From Paenirhizobium naphthalenivorans (GTDB taxonomy: Bacteria > Pseudomonadota > Alphaproteobacteria > Rhizobiales > Rhizobiaceae), in the NCBI RefSeq assembly GCF_007992095.1, contig NZ_BJZP01000006.1, forward strand, positions 62,001-126,000: a DNA stretch of 64,000 nucleotides, given 5' to 3'. The translations under genes and the position numbers were made by a program. Shown piece by piece: positions 52,845 to 61,765 of this stretch (positions within the stretch are counted from its first letter, which is position 1; every line of letters begins with the position of its first letter). Below the pieces are notes generated by a model that was given only the letters and a program-made list of their open reading frames with translations, was not told the DNA's origin and searched no databases.

Positions 52845-53693
52845 GCTATTTTACCGAGCAAACGTCTGCGGAGGTCGTCAACGGCCGGATGGGTGGACCC
52901 GTATCGCCCCGCCTGCGGCAGATCATGACGGCGATGGTCAATCACCTGCATGCCTTCGTGAAGGAGGTGGAACTCACCGAGGCGGAGTGGGAGTTTGCGA
53001 TCGACTTCCTGACCAAGACCGGCCAGATCTGTAGCGATACCCGCCAGGAGTTCATCCTGCTTTCCGATGCCCTGGGCGTGTCGATGCTCGTGGATGCCGT
53101 GAACCATCGCGCGCCGGACGGAGCGACGGAAACCACCGTCTTTGGTCCCTTCCATGTGGAGGGCGCGCCGGAGCGGGAGATGGGCGACAATATCTGCCTC
53201 GATGGCAAGGGCGAGATCTGTCTGTTCCAGGGGAGGGTGCTCGATCTGGAGGGCAATCCCATTGAAGGCGCCCTGATCAGCGTCTGGTCCGACAATGACG
53301 AGGGCTTCTACGACGTCCAGCAGCCCGACATTCAGCCGCCCTTCAACAATCGCGGCATTTTCCGCACCGGACCGGATGGTCGCTACGCCTTTCGCGGGAT
53401 CAAGCCGGTCGCCTATCCGATCCCGGACGACGGGTCCGGTCGGCAAGATGTTGGCGGCGGTCGGGCGCCATCCCTGGCGCCCGGCGCACACGCATTTCAT
53501 GGTCACGGCCGACGGTTTCCGCAGGGTTATCACGCATGTTTTCGTGGCGGGCGATGAATATCTCGCATCCGACGCAGTCTTCGGCGTCAAGCAGTCGCTG
53601 ATCATTCCATTCGAGCGGGTCGACAGCGCAGATGAAATGTGGCGCGCCGACTTCGACTTCGTGCTGTGCGCGACCGGGGAGGCGAAGGGATAG
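52841..53693 (+). pseudogene. Hydroxyquinol 1,2-dioxygenase (intradiol), single-base frameshift
   Basis: The frame begins MSYFTEQTSAEVVNGRMGG and shows the intradiol N-terminal helical domain, then TTVFGPFHVEGAPEREMGDNICLDG, the first iron Tyr in DEGFYDVQQ and the second in VAYPIPDDG. At the GGG of 53432-53434 one extra G breaks the frame. Deleting it restores PVGKMLAAVGRHPWRPAHTHFMV, with the iron histidines in HTHF, and the normal end near 53693. Restored length is about 283 residues. It would cleave 1,2,4-trihydroxybenzene to maleylacetate for the upstream reductase. The shift may be natural or a sequencing error. Confidence 0.85.
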
Positions 53694-53753
53694 GCAATTC
53701 CTGTGCGGCCGAATTGTCGCGGTGCGATAGTTTTGCGCTTGATAAATAGCAAA

Positions 53754-53763
53754 TTCACGTGAA
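53754..53763. promoter_or_regulatory. Palindrome TTCACGTGAA upstream of the aldehyde dehydrogenase
   Basis: A perfect 10-bp palindrome 41 bp before the aldehyde dehydrogenase ATG. It contains the TTCACGT half found in the shared 19-mers, so it may be a related site. Confidence 0.4.
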
Positions 53764-53803
53764 CGATCACAAAAAATCGCGCAAAGCGAGGAGGGTGAAC
53801 ACC

Positions 53804-55312
53804 ATGAAAATCGCGCAACCCGACAGTATTGTCGAAGAGGTGTCCGCCGAGGTGACGGCCTTTTTGGCCGCGCCCAAGGCGTTGATCGCCGGCAAGTCTC
53901 ATGGGGCTGCATCGGGCGAGACCTATCCGGTCTACAACCCCGCGACCGGAGGCGTTCTGACGCATGTGCCCGCTTGTGGAGCGGTCGACATAGACCTCGC
54001 GGTCACGGCCGCGCAAGCCGCCTTCGAAGGTCCCTGGTCGAAAATGCTGCCGGTTCAGCGGCAGGGGCTGTTGCTCAGGCTCGCCGACCTGATCGAGGCT
54101 CATGGCGAGGAGCTTGCCCAGCTCGAAACTCTGAACCAGGGCAAGTCGATCATGCTGTCGCGGCTGATCGAGGTGCAGTCCTCGGCCGAGTATTTCCGCT
54201 ATATGGCCGGTTGGGCGACGAAGATCGAGGGTTCCACGCTCGACGTGTCGATCCCGATCCCGCCCGGCATGAGCTACCAGGCTTTCACCCGCAAGGAGCC
54301 GGTCGGTGTCGTCGCGGCGATCACGCCCTGGAACTTCCCGCTCAACATGGCCAGCTGGAAGGTCGCCCCGGCGCTTGCCGCCGGTTGCACGGTGGTGCTC
54401 AAGCCCGCCGAGGAAACACCGCTCACCTCGATCCGCCTTGCCGAACTCTGCCTCGAGGCGGGCTTTCCGGAGGGCGTCGTCAACGTCGTCACCGGCATGG
54501 GCGAGACGGCGGGCGCCGCGCTTGTTTCCCATCCGGGCGTCGCCAAGATCACCTTCACCGGCTCGACCGAGACCGGAAAGCTGATCGGCATTCAGGCGAT
54601 GAAGGATATGAAGCGCGTGACGCTGGAACTCGGCGGCAAGGCGCCGATGGTCATGTTCGATGACATGGACCTCGACCTTCTGGGCGCGGCTGCGGGTATC
54701 GGCAGCTTCTTCAACACTGGGCAGACCTGCTGCGCGGGCGTGCGCATTTATGCGCAAAAGGGCATTTACGACAAGGCGCTGGAGGTGATCGCCAACGTGA
54801 CACGCAGCCTCGCTATCGGCTCTGGTCTCGATCCGCGCAACCAGATCAACCCGGTCGTCTCCGCCCGCCATCAGGCTCATGTGAAGGCCTGCATCGCGCG
54901 CGGGTTGGAGGACGGAGCAAAGCCGGTGATCGGCGCCGAGGCGCCGGCCGAAGGCTTCTTTGTCGCGCCGGAACTCTTCATCGACGTCCGCCAGGACATG
55001 GCGCTGATGCAGGATGAGGTCTTCGGCCCGGTCATCACCATGACGCCGTTCAGCGATCCGGACGAGGCGATCGCCATGGCCAACGACACCCGCTATGGTC
55101 TCGGCGCTTCCATCTGGACGAACGATCTCAACAAGATGATGCGCTATGTGCCGAAGATCCAGGCCGGTACGGTCTGGGTCAACAGCCACAACATTCCCGA
55201 TCAGAACATGCCCTTCGGCGGCGTCAAGCAGTCGGGGATCGGGCGCGAACACGGGCGCGGAGCACTCGACAATTACCTTGAGACCAAATCGGTCTGCGTG
55301 GCCTATCGATAA
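53804..55312 (+). CDS. Aldehyde dehydrogenase (betaine/aminobutyraldehyde or aromatic type)
   Basis: A 502-residue ALDH. It has YPVYNPATGGVLTHVP, TPWNFPLNMASWKVAPALAAGC by its ends, the glutamate in LELGGKAPMVMF, the catalytic cysteine in NTGQTCCAGVRIY and DEVFGPVITMTPF. The ATG at 53804 is preceded by GAGGAGGG; an in-frame ATG at 53759 is disfavoured. It lies between the hydroxyquinol genes and the iac cluster. An indole-3-acetaldehyde dehydrogenase role upstream of IAA is possible but unproven. Confidence 0.9.
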   Translation: MKIAQPDSIVEEVSAEVTAFLAAPKALIAGKSHGAASGETYPVYNPATGGVLTHVPACGAVDIDLAVTAAQAAFEGPWSKMLPVQRQGLLLRLADLIEAHGEELAQLETLNQGKSIMLSRLIEVQSSAEYFRYMAGWATKIEGSTLDVSIPIPPGMSYQAFTRKEPVGVVAAITPWNFPLNMASWKVAPALAAGCTVVLKPAEETPLTSIRLAELCLEAGFPEGVVNVVTGMGETAGAALVSHPGVAKITFTGSTETGKLIGIQAMKDMKRVTLELGGKAPMVMFDDMDLDLLGAAAGIGSFFNTGQTCCAGVRIYAQKGIYDKALEVIANVTRSLAIGSGLDPRNQINPVVSARHQAHVKACIARGLEDGAKPVIGAEAPAEGFFVAPELFIDVRQDMALMQDEVFGPVITMTPFSDPDEAIAMANDTRYGLGASIWTNDLNKMMRYVPKIQAGTVWVNSHNIPDQNMPFGGVKQSGIGREHGRGALDNYLETKSVCVAYR

Positions 55313-55314
55313 TA

Positions 55315-55347
55315 CGAAAAGGGCGGTCCTGACGACCGCCCTTTTCG
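55315..55347. terminator. Rho-independent terminator
   Basis: CGAAAAGGGCGGTC and GACCGCCCTTTTCG form a perfect 14-bp stem with a 5-nt loop right after the aldehyde dehydrogenase stop, flanked by A and T runs. It works in both directions. Confidence 0.85.
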
Positions 55348-55435
55348 TTTCCGCTGGGGACGAGGCCTTCGCGGCATCCCGTCATGTGGGGTAGGGCTCA
55401 GGGCGCGGCGACATGATGCGCCGCGCCGACCTTGA

Positions 55436-56002
55436 TCAGGGCTTCAGCAGAACCGACTTCGATGGATAATCGGAGGCCCAGGTTGGCGACAAGGGCGCAA
55501 CGAAAACGTTTTCGGTGCGGGTGCGGGTAATCCTCCACACGCCATCGGGCTCCTTGCGGAAGGTGTTGTTGAGGCGCGAGGAGCGCAGCAGCGCCTTGCC
55601 GTCGGAGAAGAGCCAGGGCTGCATGTGCACCCACTGGCCGTCCGCCGTGGTTCCGTTCTCGTGGACGTGAATCTGTTCCGATGTCAGGTAGTGGCAGTTG
55701 AGGATCAGTGCCGGATCCTGCTTGCCGCCCCAGAATCCCTGAAAGTGCTTGCGGATCGCGGCGGCGCCTTCGGCTCGGCCGAACTGGTTGTCGTAGTATT
55801 CGCCGACACCCTCCCAGACGGCATCCTCAGTATAGAGCTGCATGATCAGGTCGATCCGCTCCATGTCGTCCTTGACGCCATATTCCGGAATCGGCGTATC
55901 GCAGAGGAACATGTAGCGGGCCTGAATGCGGCGGATATCCGCTTCGGCTTCCAGCGTTTCGATGCGGCGAACCAGGGCCGCGATGTCGGTTTCAGTCGTC
56001 AT
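55436..56002 (-). CDS. SnoaL/NTF2-like domain protein
   Basis: A 188-residue protein of the SnoaL-like fold: LVRRIETLEAEADIRRIQARYMFLCD at the N-terminus (by its ends), a central acidic strand with AVWEGVG and a C-terminal WRITRTRTENVFVAPL. The GGGGGAA site supports the ATG at 56002. A SnoaL-type protein is found in some iac clusters (iacI), and this may be its counterpart. It is divergent from iacH with the shared 19-mer in front of it. Confidence 0.78.
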   Translation of the reverse strand: MTTETDIAALVRRIETLEAEADIRRIQARYMFLCDTPIPEYGVKDDMERIDLIMQLYTEDAVWEGVGEYYDNQFGRAEGAAAIRKHFQGFWGGKQDPALILNCHYLTSEQIHVHENGTTADGQWVHMQPWLFSDGKALLRSSRLNNTFRKEPDGVWRITRTRTENVFVAPLSPTWASDYPSKSVLLKP

Positions 56003-56147
56003 AGAAGTTCCCCCGTTCGGAAGCGTCATCAGCCACTTCCGTCGTTCTGGTCAGTGTTGCGCTTTGGTGCGGCTGCACGGTCGCGTCATGCGCGTTGCCC
56101 GGCTGTCAGGCGGATAGAAGGGTAATACCGGACCTTCTTCGGTCAAG

Positions 56148-56166
56148 CGGTAATATTCACGTAATT
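56148..56166. promoter_or_regulatory. Shared operator-like 19-mer, copy 2
   Basis: CGGTAATATTCACGTAATT, about 145 bp upstream of the SnoaL-like gene. The palindromic tendency (TTAC...GTAA) fits a MarR-type site. Confidence 0.6.
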
Positions 56167-56451
56167 TCTCCAATACTCCCGACGGGCGCCTAAGTGCTTG
56201 TTCCGCCGCATGTCCGACTTGACGGAAAACAGTTTTGCGGACGGCGCAAAACTGATGCGTGACAATTCATGTTATAGCTCCCGCTGGTAAGTCGACCCGT
56301 CGCGAGTATGGGTCCAGCACTTCGCATCGCGAGAATTACTGTAACGGCTCCGCACCGGTTGCGAAGCCGCGATTTCCTTTTTTAAGCATTTGATTTTTAA
56401 CGATAAAAATAGACGTTCTTGCGAATTCTCGATTGACAACGTCCTTTGTTA
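56167..56451. other. AT-richer intergenic region between the two operators
   Basis: About 285 bp with no convincing gene. The part near 56380-56450 is AT-rich and should contain the iacH promoter. Confidence 0.4.
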
Positions 56452-56470
56452 CGGTAATTTTCACGTAAAA
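56452..56470. promoter_or_regulatory. Shared operator-like 19-mer, copy 3 (iacH promoter)
   Basis: CGGTAATTTTCACGTAAAA, 32 bp before the iacH ATG, where a repressor would block transcription of the iac operon. Confidence 0.65.
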
Positions 56471-56502
56471 GGGGACGGGAGAAATCTCCCGCTAAGAACA
56501 AG

Positions 56503-57672
56503 ATGACGACAGACATGCAGCCCTTGGCCGGGGATACGGCCTTTGTCTCGACATTCGCGCTTGGCGCCGAGGGCGGTCCGACCGTGGCCGTGAAGGATTG
56601 CCTCGATATCGCCGGCATGACGACGCGGTGCGGATCGGCGGCCTATGCCGGTGCCGCGCCCGCCGCAACCAATGCCGTCGTCATCGACCGGCTGCTTCAG
56701 GCCGGATGCAGGATTGTTGGCAAGACGCGCATGCACGAAATCGCTTACGGCATGACGGGCGTGAACCTGTTCGAGGGCACCCCGGTCAATCCGAAATGGC
56801 CCGATCGCATTCCCGGCGGCTCGTCCTCCGGTTCCGCCACGGCGATCGCCGCAGGTCTGGTCGATTTCGCCATCGGCACCGATACCGGTGGTTCGGTACG
56901 TCAGCCCGCCACGTGCTGCGGCGTCATTGGCCTGAAGCCGACCTTCGGCCTGGTCGATCGCACCGGCGCTCTGCCGGCCGAGAGCTCACTCGATTGCATC
57001 GGCCCCTTCGCTAACGGCATGACGATGATCGAACGCGCTATGGCGGCGATCGCTCCGGGCTTCAAGGCGGAGATCCTTGACCGCGCTCCGCGTTTCGGAC
57101 GTCTGCGCATCGACGCAGGCGTCGCGCCGGAAATGGCCGAAGGGCTGATGGCGCTGAGGGTGCTCGAGAACGGCATTATCGCCGACGTTGATCTGCCGGC
57201 GCTGGACGTGGCGTTCCGGGCCGGCATGACCATTATCGCCCGCGAGACCCTTGCCGCCAACCTTCAATTGCTTGAGGAGGGCGCGCCGTTTGGCGACGAT
57301 ATCCGCAAACGTCTCGAGGGTGCCCGCGCGGTGAGCGATGCGGACATCGAACAGGCGGAAGACGTGCGTCGGCGCTTCACGGGCGAAGTCGATGCGCTGG
57401 TCGACGAATTCGACGCAATCATAACACCGGCCTTGCCGAGCGCCCCGCCACTGCTGAGCGAGGCGGGGGATCCGTCCAAGGTTCTGCCGCTCACACGTTT
57501 TTTGCGGCCGTTCAATCTTTCCGGCCATCCGGCGATCGTCCTGCCCACCGTCACCAGGGGTGGGTTGCCCTCCGGTGTCCAGATCGTCGCTCGCAAGGGT
57601 GACGATGCCCGGCTCTGCGCGATCGCCCGCTGGCTTTGCAAAAGCAATCCGATTTTCCAGGTAGAGGAATAA
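56503..57672 (+). CDS. iacH: Amidase-signature family hydrolase of the indole-acetate cluster
   Basis: A 389-residue amidase-signature enzyme, a little short for the family. The Ser-Ser-Lys triad is visible: Lys in VAVKDCLDIAG near residue 31, a serine in IPGGSSSGSATA near 108 and the nucleophile serine region GTDTGGSVRQPA near 130. In IAA degradation IacH is thought to act late, on a ring-opened or amide intermediate on the way to catechol. It is first in the operon, directly after an operator copy. Confidence 0.85.
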   Translation: MTTDMQPLAGDTAFVSTFALGAEGGPTVAVKDCLDIAGMTTRCGSAAYAGAAPAATNAVVIDRLLQAGCRIVGKTRMHEIAYGMTGVNLFEGTPVNPKWPDRIPGGSSSGSATAIAAGLVDFAIGTDTGGSVRQPATCCGVIGLKPTFGLVDRTGALPAESSLDCIGPFANGMTMIERAMAAIAPGFKAEILDRAPRFGRLRIDAGVAPEMAEGLMALRVLENGIIADVDLPALDVAFRAGMTIIARETLAANLQLLEEGAPFGDDIRKRLEGARAVSDADIEQAEDVRRRFTGEVDALVDEFDAIITPALPSAPPLLSEAGDPSKVLPLTRFLRPFNLSGHPAIVLPTVTRGGLPSGVQIVARKGDDARLCAIARWLCKSNPIFQVEE

Positions 57673-57676
57673 CGAG

Positions 57677-58816
57677 ATGAATTCTCATATAAATGTGATC
57701 CCGGATACAGCGCTTGAGGCGCTGAAGGCCGAGATCAGGCAACGGCAGAGCGAATTTCAGGCGCTCCGCCATATCCCCATCGACATCGTCAGAAAGTTCC
57801 AGGAGATCGGCGTCTACCGCGCCTTCGTGCCGACACGCTTCGGTGGCGACAATCTCACGCCGCAGGCCTTCTGTCGCCTGATCGAGGACATCTCGACGGC
57901 GGATGCCTCGGCGGGCTGGGTGGCAAGCTTCGGGGTTTCCGCCACCTATCTGGCGGCACTTCCGCCCGAAACCTATGCCGCGATCTATACTGCTGATTCC
58001 AATACCGTCTTTGCCGGTGCGATGTTCCCGCCGCAAATTGCCCGCAGGACGCCGGAAGGTCTAGAGGTATCCGGCCGCTGGCCTTGGGGCTCAGGCGTCA
58101 TGGGGGCCTCCCTTGTTGGTGCCGGCATCAAGATCGAGGGCGAAAGCAGCCCGCTACCGCGCACCGCCGTGATGCCGCGTGAAAAGGTCATCATTGACGA
58201 GACCTGGGATACGGTCGGCCTGAGGGCGACGGGCAGCCACGACATCGTCGTCGACAAGGTGATCGTGCCTGATGAGTGGACCTTCATTCGTGGCGGCAAG
58301 CCGCAGCTCGACGACCTGATCTTCCGCTATCCGGCCATGGCGCTTGCCGCTCAGGTTCTTGCCGTGGTCGCGCTCGGCGCCGCCCGCGCCGCTCTTGACT
58401 GGCTGCGCACCGATGCTCTGGCCCGCGCCTCGATCACTGGTGCGCCGAGCCCAGCCGCCCGCGCCTATGTGCAGATCGACTATTCCCGTGCCGAAGGGTT
58501 GCTGCTTGGTGCCCGATCCGCCTTCTACGACGTGATCGAGGAAGGTTGGCGGCAGATGGAACGCCAGGGCGAGGTCGATCGTCCGACCCAGATCCGGTTG
58601 CGTCAGGTCGCCTCGAAGGCGGCCCAGGACGGGGCGGAAGCCGCTCGTATGGCCTTTGTACTTGGCGGATCGGACGCGATGACCAACGGCCACCCGCTCG
58701 GGCGTTCGATGATCGATGCCGCCTGTGTCGCCCAGCATGCCTTCGTCAACGTCGGAAGCTGGCAGGCGGCCGGCGCGGCGATGTTCGACCAGCCCACGCC
58801 TCCCGGCTTTCCGTGA
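57677..58816 (+). CDS. iacA: Indole-3-acetate monooxygenase, acyl-CoA dehydrogenase-fold flavoenzyme
   Basis: A 379-residue group D flavin monooxygenase with an ACAD fold. It shows FQEIGVYRAFVPTRFGGDNLTPQAF by its ends, DASAGWVASFGVSATYLA, SGRWPWGSGVMGASL, WDTVGLRATGSHDIVVDKVIVPDEW and the C-terminal GGSDAMTNGHPLGRSMIDA. IacA hydroxylates indole-3-acetate at C2 using FMNH2/FADH2 from a reductase (here iacG). It starts 4 bp after iacH. Confidence 0.88.
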   Translation: MNSHINVIPDTALEALKAEIRQRQSEFQALRHIPIDIVRKFQEIGVYRAFVPTRFGGDNLTPQAFCRLIEDISTADASAGWVASFGVSATYLAALPPETYAAIYTADSNTVFAGAMFPPQIARRTPEGLEVSGRWPWGSGVMGASLVGAGIKIEGESSPLPRTAVMPREKVIIDETWDTVGLRATGSHDIVVDKVIVPDEWTFIRGGKPQLDDLIFRYPAMALAAQVLAVVALGAARAALDWLRTDALARASITGAPSPAARAYVQIDYSRAEGLLLGARSAFYDVIEEGWRQMERQGEVDRPTQIRLRQVASKAAQDGAEAARMAFVLGGSDAMTNGHPLGRSMIDAACVAQHAFVNVGSWQAAGAAMFDQPTPPGFP

Positions 58817-58844
58817 TTTTCCTGAGGTCTTTTTGAAAGGAACA

Positions 58845-59210
58845 ATGATGTCAGAACCGACACCGATCCGCACTCTGCTCTGCTTCGCCATGCAGCCGGC
58901 CTTCTTCGATCTGCCGTTCGGCCAGATCGGTCCGGTGTGGAAGGCGACCCAGACCCTGATGGCGAGCATCTCCAAGCTGGAAGGTGTGGCGATCATCGGC
59001 ACGCTCGACGACGATCAGACGCAGGTGGGCACGTCGCAGACGTTCCCCTGGACCTGGTACATGCTGTGCGACTTCCCTGATCGCCAGGCCGTCATCGCCG
59101 CCTGCAACCTTTTGCGCACCATCGTTGTCGACGAAGAAGACCACCGGCTTTGGAAATACATGCGTGTCGAGGCCCGTATGGGCCGGGCGCTCACCATCCC
59201 TGAACTCTGA
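58845..59210 (+). CDS. iacB: IacB-like small protein of the indole-acetate pathway
   Basis: A 121-residue protein with no recognised catalytic motif: TLLCFAMQPAFFDLPFGQIGPVW near the start, EGVAIIGTLDDDQTQVG in the middle and EDHRLWKYMRVEARMG near the end. The alpha/beta-barrel-like pattern and its place between iacA and iacC identify it as IacB. Its precise function is unclear. GAAAGGA precedes the ATG at 58845; the annotated frame can be read from 58716 but overlaps iacA. Confidence 0.8.
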   Translation: MMSEPTPIRTLLCFAMQPAFFDLPFGQIGPVWKATQTLMASISKLEGVAIIGTLDDDQTQVGTSQTFPWTWYMLCDFPDRQAVIAACNLLRTIVVDEEDHRLWKYMRVEARMGRALTIPEL

Positions 59211-59230
59211 ACCCATTCGAGGAGCAGACA

Positions 59231-60505
59231 ATGTCGCATCCTATGCCGAAATTCAGCGATCTCGACGCGCTCTATTCGCCCGAAGCGAAGGTCGCCACGT
59301 CGATGTACGAGGACCCAGAACTGTTCAAAGTGGAGATGGAGCGGATTTTCCACCGCACTTGGGTTTGGGTCGCCCATGAGAGCGAGGTGCCCGAAAAGGG
59401 TTCCTTCAAGCTCTCCAATGTCGGCCTCGAGCCGGTGATCGTGGCACGTGACCGCAAGGGCGTACTGCATGTCATGATCAACCGCTGCCGCCACCGCGCA
59501 GCGACGGTATGCGAGGTCAAGAAGGGCAAGACCTCGTCCTTCCAATGTCCTTATCACGGCTGGGGCTATGGTCTCGACGGTTCGCTCAGGGCGCTGCCTT
59601 ACCCGGAACAATACGGCGACGACTTCAGCAAGGAGCAGCATGGCCTGCAGCGCCTGCGCACCGAGAGCTATCAGGGCATGGTCTTCGCCACCTTCAACGA
59701 GGAGATCGAACCGCTCGAGGACTTCCTCGGCCCGCAGGTGCGTCACTACATCGACCTGTTCATGAAGCAGGGCGGCGGCTTCCCGGTGAAGGTGCTCGGC
59801 GAGCATCAGTTCTCGGTGCCGATGAACTGGAAGGTCCAGCTCGAGAACACCACGGATGCCTACCATTTTCCGGTGGTGCACAAGAGCTTCATGCAGACGC
59901 TCGACGGAGCGACCGAGGACATGTTCGACTTCCTCGACAAGGGCAAGGGTTGGGTCGAGGATCTCGGCAACGGCCATTCGATCATGATGATGATCCCTGA
60001 GCTCGAAGATCTCGACGCCGACCTCGATGCGCCGATCCCCGATCGTTTCGCGGATCTCGCCGAGGAATTGCGCGGCGAAGGTTATCCGGAGGATCAGGTG
60101 CGCAAGATCGTGCGAGCCGTTGGCGGCGCGGGCTTCAACCTGAACCTCTTCCCCAATGTCTCCTTCTCGCTCGCCTTCTTCCGCGTGCTGACGCCGGTCG
60201 CGGTCGACCGCACTGACATCCGCCACATCGCCATCGGCATGGACGGCGGACCGGCCGCCGCCAATCGCGCACGCATACGCCTGCACGAGCATTTCCAGGG
60301 GCCGATGGGCTTCGGTTCGCCCGATGACGCCGAGGTCTGGGAGCGCGTGCAACGCGGCACGCAGGGCGGCGAACAACTGCCGATCCTCGTCAACCGTGGG
60401 ATCGTCGATGAAGAACCCGGTACCAGCGGTCCGCGCGGGCATATCAGCGCCGAGACCGGCATGCGTGCCGCCTACAAGATGTGGAAGAGGATGATGTCGG
60501 TATGA
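59231..60505 (+). CDS. iacC: Rieske non-heme iron dioxygenase, large subunit
   Basis: A 424-residue ring-hydroxylating oxygenase alpha subunit. The Rieske 2Fe-2S motif is CRHR near residue 85, with CPYHGW near 106. The mononuclear iron site is NTTDAYHFPVVHKSF (two His) plus a later acidic ligand. It oxidises the oxindole-type intermediate in IAA catabolism with electrons from iacF. It is translationally coupled to iacD. Confidence 0.92.
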   Translation: MSHPMPKFSDLDALYSPEAKVATSMYEDPELFKVEMERIFHRTWVWVAHESEVPEKGSFKLSNVGLEPVIVARDRKGVLHVMINRCRHRAATVCEVKKGKTSSFQCPYHGWGYGLDGSLRALPYPEQYGDDFSKEQHGLQRLRTESYQGMVFATFNEEIEPLEDFLGPQVRHYIDLFMKQGGGFPVKVLGEHQFSVPMNWKVQLENTTDAYHFPVVHKSFMQTLDGATEDMFDFLDKGKGWVEDLGNGHSIMMMIPELEDLDADLDAPIPDRFADLAEELRGEGYPEDQVRKIVRAVGGAGFNLNLFPNVSFSLAFFRVLTPVAVDRTDIRHIAIGMDGGPAAANRARIRLHEHFQGPMGFGSPDDAEVWERVQRGTQGGEQLPILVNRGIVDEEPGTSGPRGHISAETGMRAAYKMWKRMMSV

Positions 60506-60996
60506 CCATGGCGAACACAATCGACGATCTGACGTTGCTGCAGAAGGTCAGCGCCTTCATCTGGATGGAAGCCGACCTGCTCGACGCCAAGGACTACGAC
60601 ACCTGGCTCGATCTGTGGTTGAGCGATGGCATGTACACCCTGCCCATCGGCGATACCGAGGACTTCGACAACGCCGTCAACCTCTGCCACGATAACGCGA
60701 AGATGCGGCGCGACCGCGTCGGCCGTTTTCAGCAGGGTTTCTCGATTTCGTCCGCGCCGCCGGCCGAAACCGTGCGCACCGTTTCCCGTTTCGTCATCAC
60801 TGCCGTCGATGGCGATGAGGTGACGGTCAAGAGCGCGGAACACCTGATCGAGGACAAGTTCGGCCGCCAGCGTATCTGGGCTGGCAATGTCACGCACAAG
60901 CTGGTCGTAAGTGGCGACAGCTTCAAGATCCGCACCAAGGTCGTGCGCCTTCTGAACTCGGACGGGATGCTGAATTCGTTCAGCTATTTGTTCTGA
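60502..60996 (+). CDS. iacD: Rieske dioxygenase, small subunit
   Basis: A 164-residue beta subunit of the SnoaL/NTF2-like fold: FIWMEADLLDAKDYDTWLDLW by its ends, GMYTLPIG, RTVSRFVITAVDGDEV and the C-terminal FKIRTKVVRLLNSDG. It is structural in the oxygenase. The ATG overlaps the iacC stop, and its own stop overlaps the iacE start. Confidence 0.9.
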   Translation: MTMANTIDDLTLLQKVSAFIWMEADLLDAKDYDTWLDLWLSDGMYTLPIGDTEDFDNAVNLCHDNAKMRRDRVGRFQQGFSISSAPPAETVRTVSRFVITAVDGDEVTVKSAEHLIEDKFGRQRIWAGNVTHKLVVSGDSFKIRTKVVRLLNSDGMLNSFSYLF

Positions 60997-61757
60997 TGGC
61001 GGCGCCCTTGCCAGAGAAGATCCAGACCGCCGTGGTTACCGGTGGCGCGCGCGGTCTCGGAGCCGAGATCGCGCGGGCCCTGCACCGCGCCGGCTTCCGG
61101 GTCGTGATTTCCGACGTCGATCCAGAACCGGCCGCCGCACTCGCCTCCGAACTGGATCTCGCCGGCGAGACGGCCGTCACGGCGACGCTCGACGTTACCA
61201 AGCCGGAAGATTTCCAGAGCGTGCTCGACAAATGCGTCGAGCGCTGGGGTTCGGTCGAGGTGCTGGTCAACAACGCCGCGCGCACCGCCGTCAAGCCGGT
61301 GCTCGAGATCGACCCGGCGGACTTCAACGCCATTCTCGCCACCAACGCCGGCGGAACCTTCGCCGGCAGCCAGATCTTCGGCCGTCATTTCAAGGAACGC
61401 GGTTATGGCCGGATCGTCAATCTCGCCTCGCTGGCGGGACAGAACGGCGGCACGGCCACGGGCGCGCACTATGCAGCCTCCAAGGGCGCGATCCTGACAC
61501 TGACCAAGGTCTTCGCCCGCGATCTCGCGCCCTTCGGCGTGACCTGCAACGCGATCGCGCCCGGCCCGATGGACACGCCGATGGTGCGCTCCGTCATCAC
61601 GCCGGAGAAGATGGCGGCGGCGCTCGCCAACATTCCCGTCGGCGAACTCGGTGATCCCGTTTTCGTTGCTGAACTGGTTGTTCTTCTGGCCGGACCGAAG
61701 GCCGGCTTCGTCAATGGCGCCTGCTGGGACGTCAATGGCGGCATCTACATGCGGTGA
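60996..61757 (+). CDS. iacE: Short-chain dehydrogenase/reductase of the indole-acetate pathway
   Basis: A 253-residue classical SDR. TGGARGLGAEIA is the nucleotide motif near residue 11, NNAARTAV near 90, NLASLAGQNGG carries the serine and YAASKGAILTL the Tyr/Lys near 158. The end is GACWDVNGGIYMR. In IAA catabolism IacE acts on the 2-hydroxyindole-3-acetate stage to give dioxindole-3-acetate. Confidence 0.88.
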   Translation: MAAPLPEKIQTAVVTGGARGLGAEIARALHRAGFRVVISDVDPEPAAALASELDLAGETAVTATLDVTKPEDFQSVLDKCVERWGSVEVLVNNAARTAVKPVLEIDPADFNAILATNAGGTFAGSQIFGRHFKERGYGRIVNLASLAGQNGGTATGAHYAASKGAILTLTKVFARDLAPFGVTCNAIAPGPMDTPMVRSVITPEKMAAALANIPVGELGDPVFVAELVVLLAGPKAGFVNGACWDVNGGIYMR

Positions 61758-61765
61758 GGCTGACA

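Noticed and set aside
52742..55252. 836-codon minus-strand open frame
   Set aside because: Runs antisense across the dioxygenase and the aldehyde dehydrogenase; no recognisable domains.
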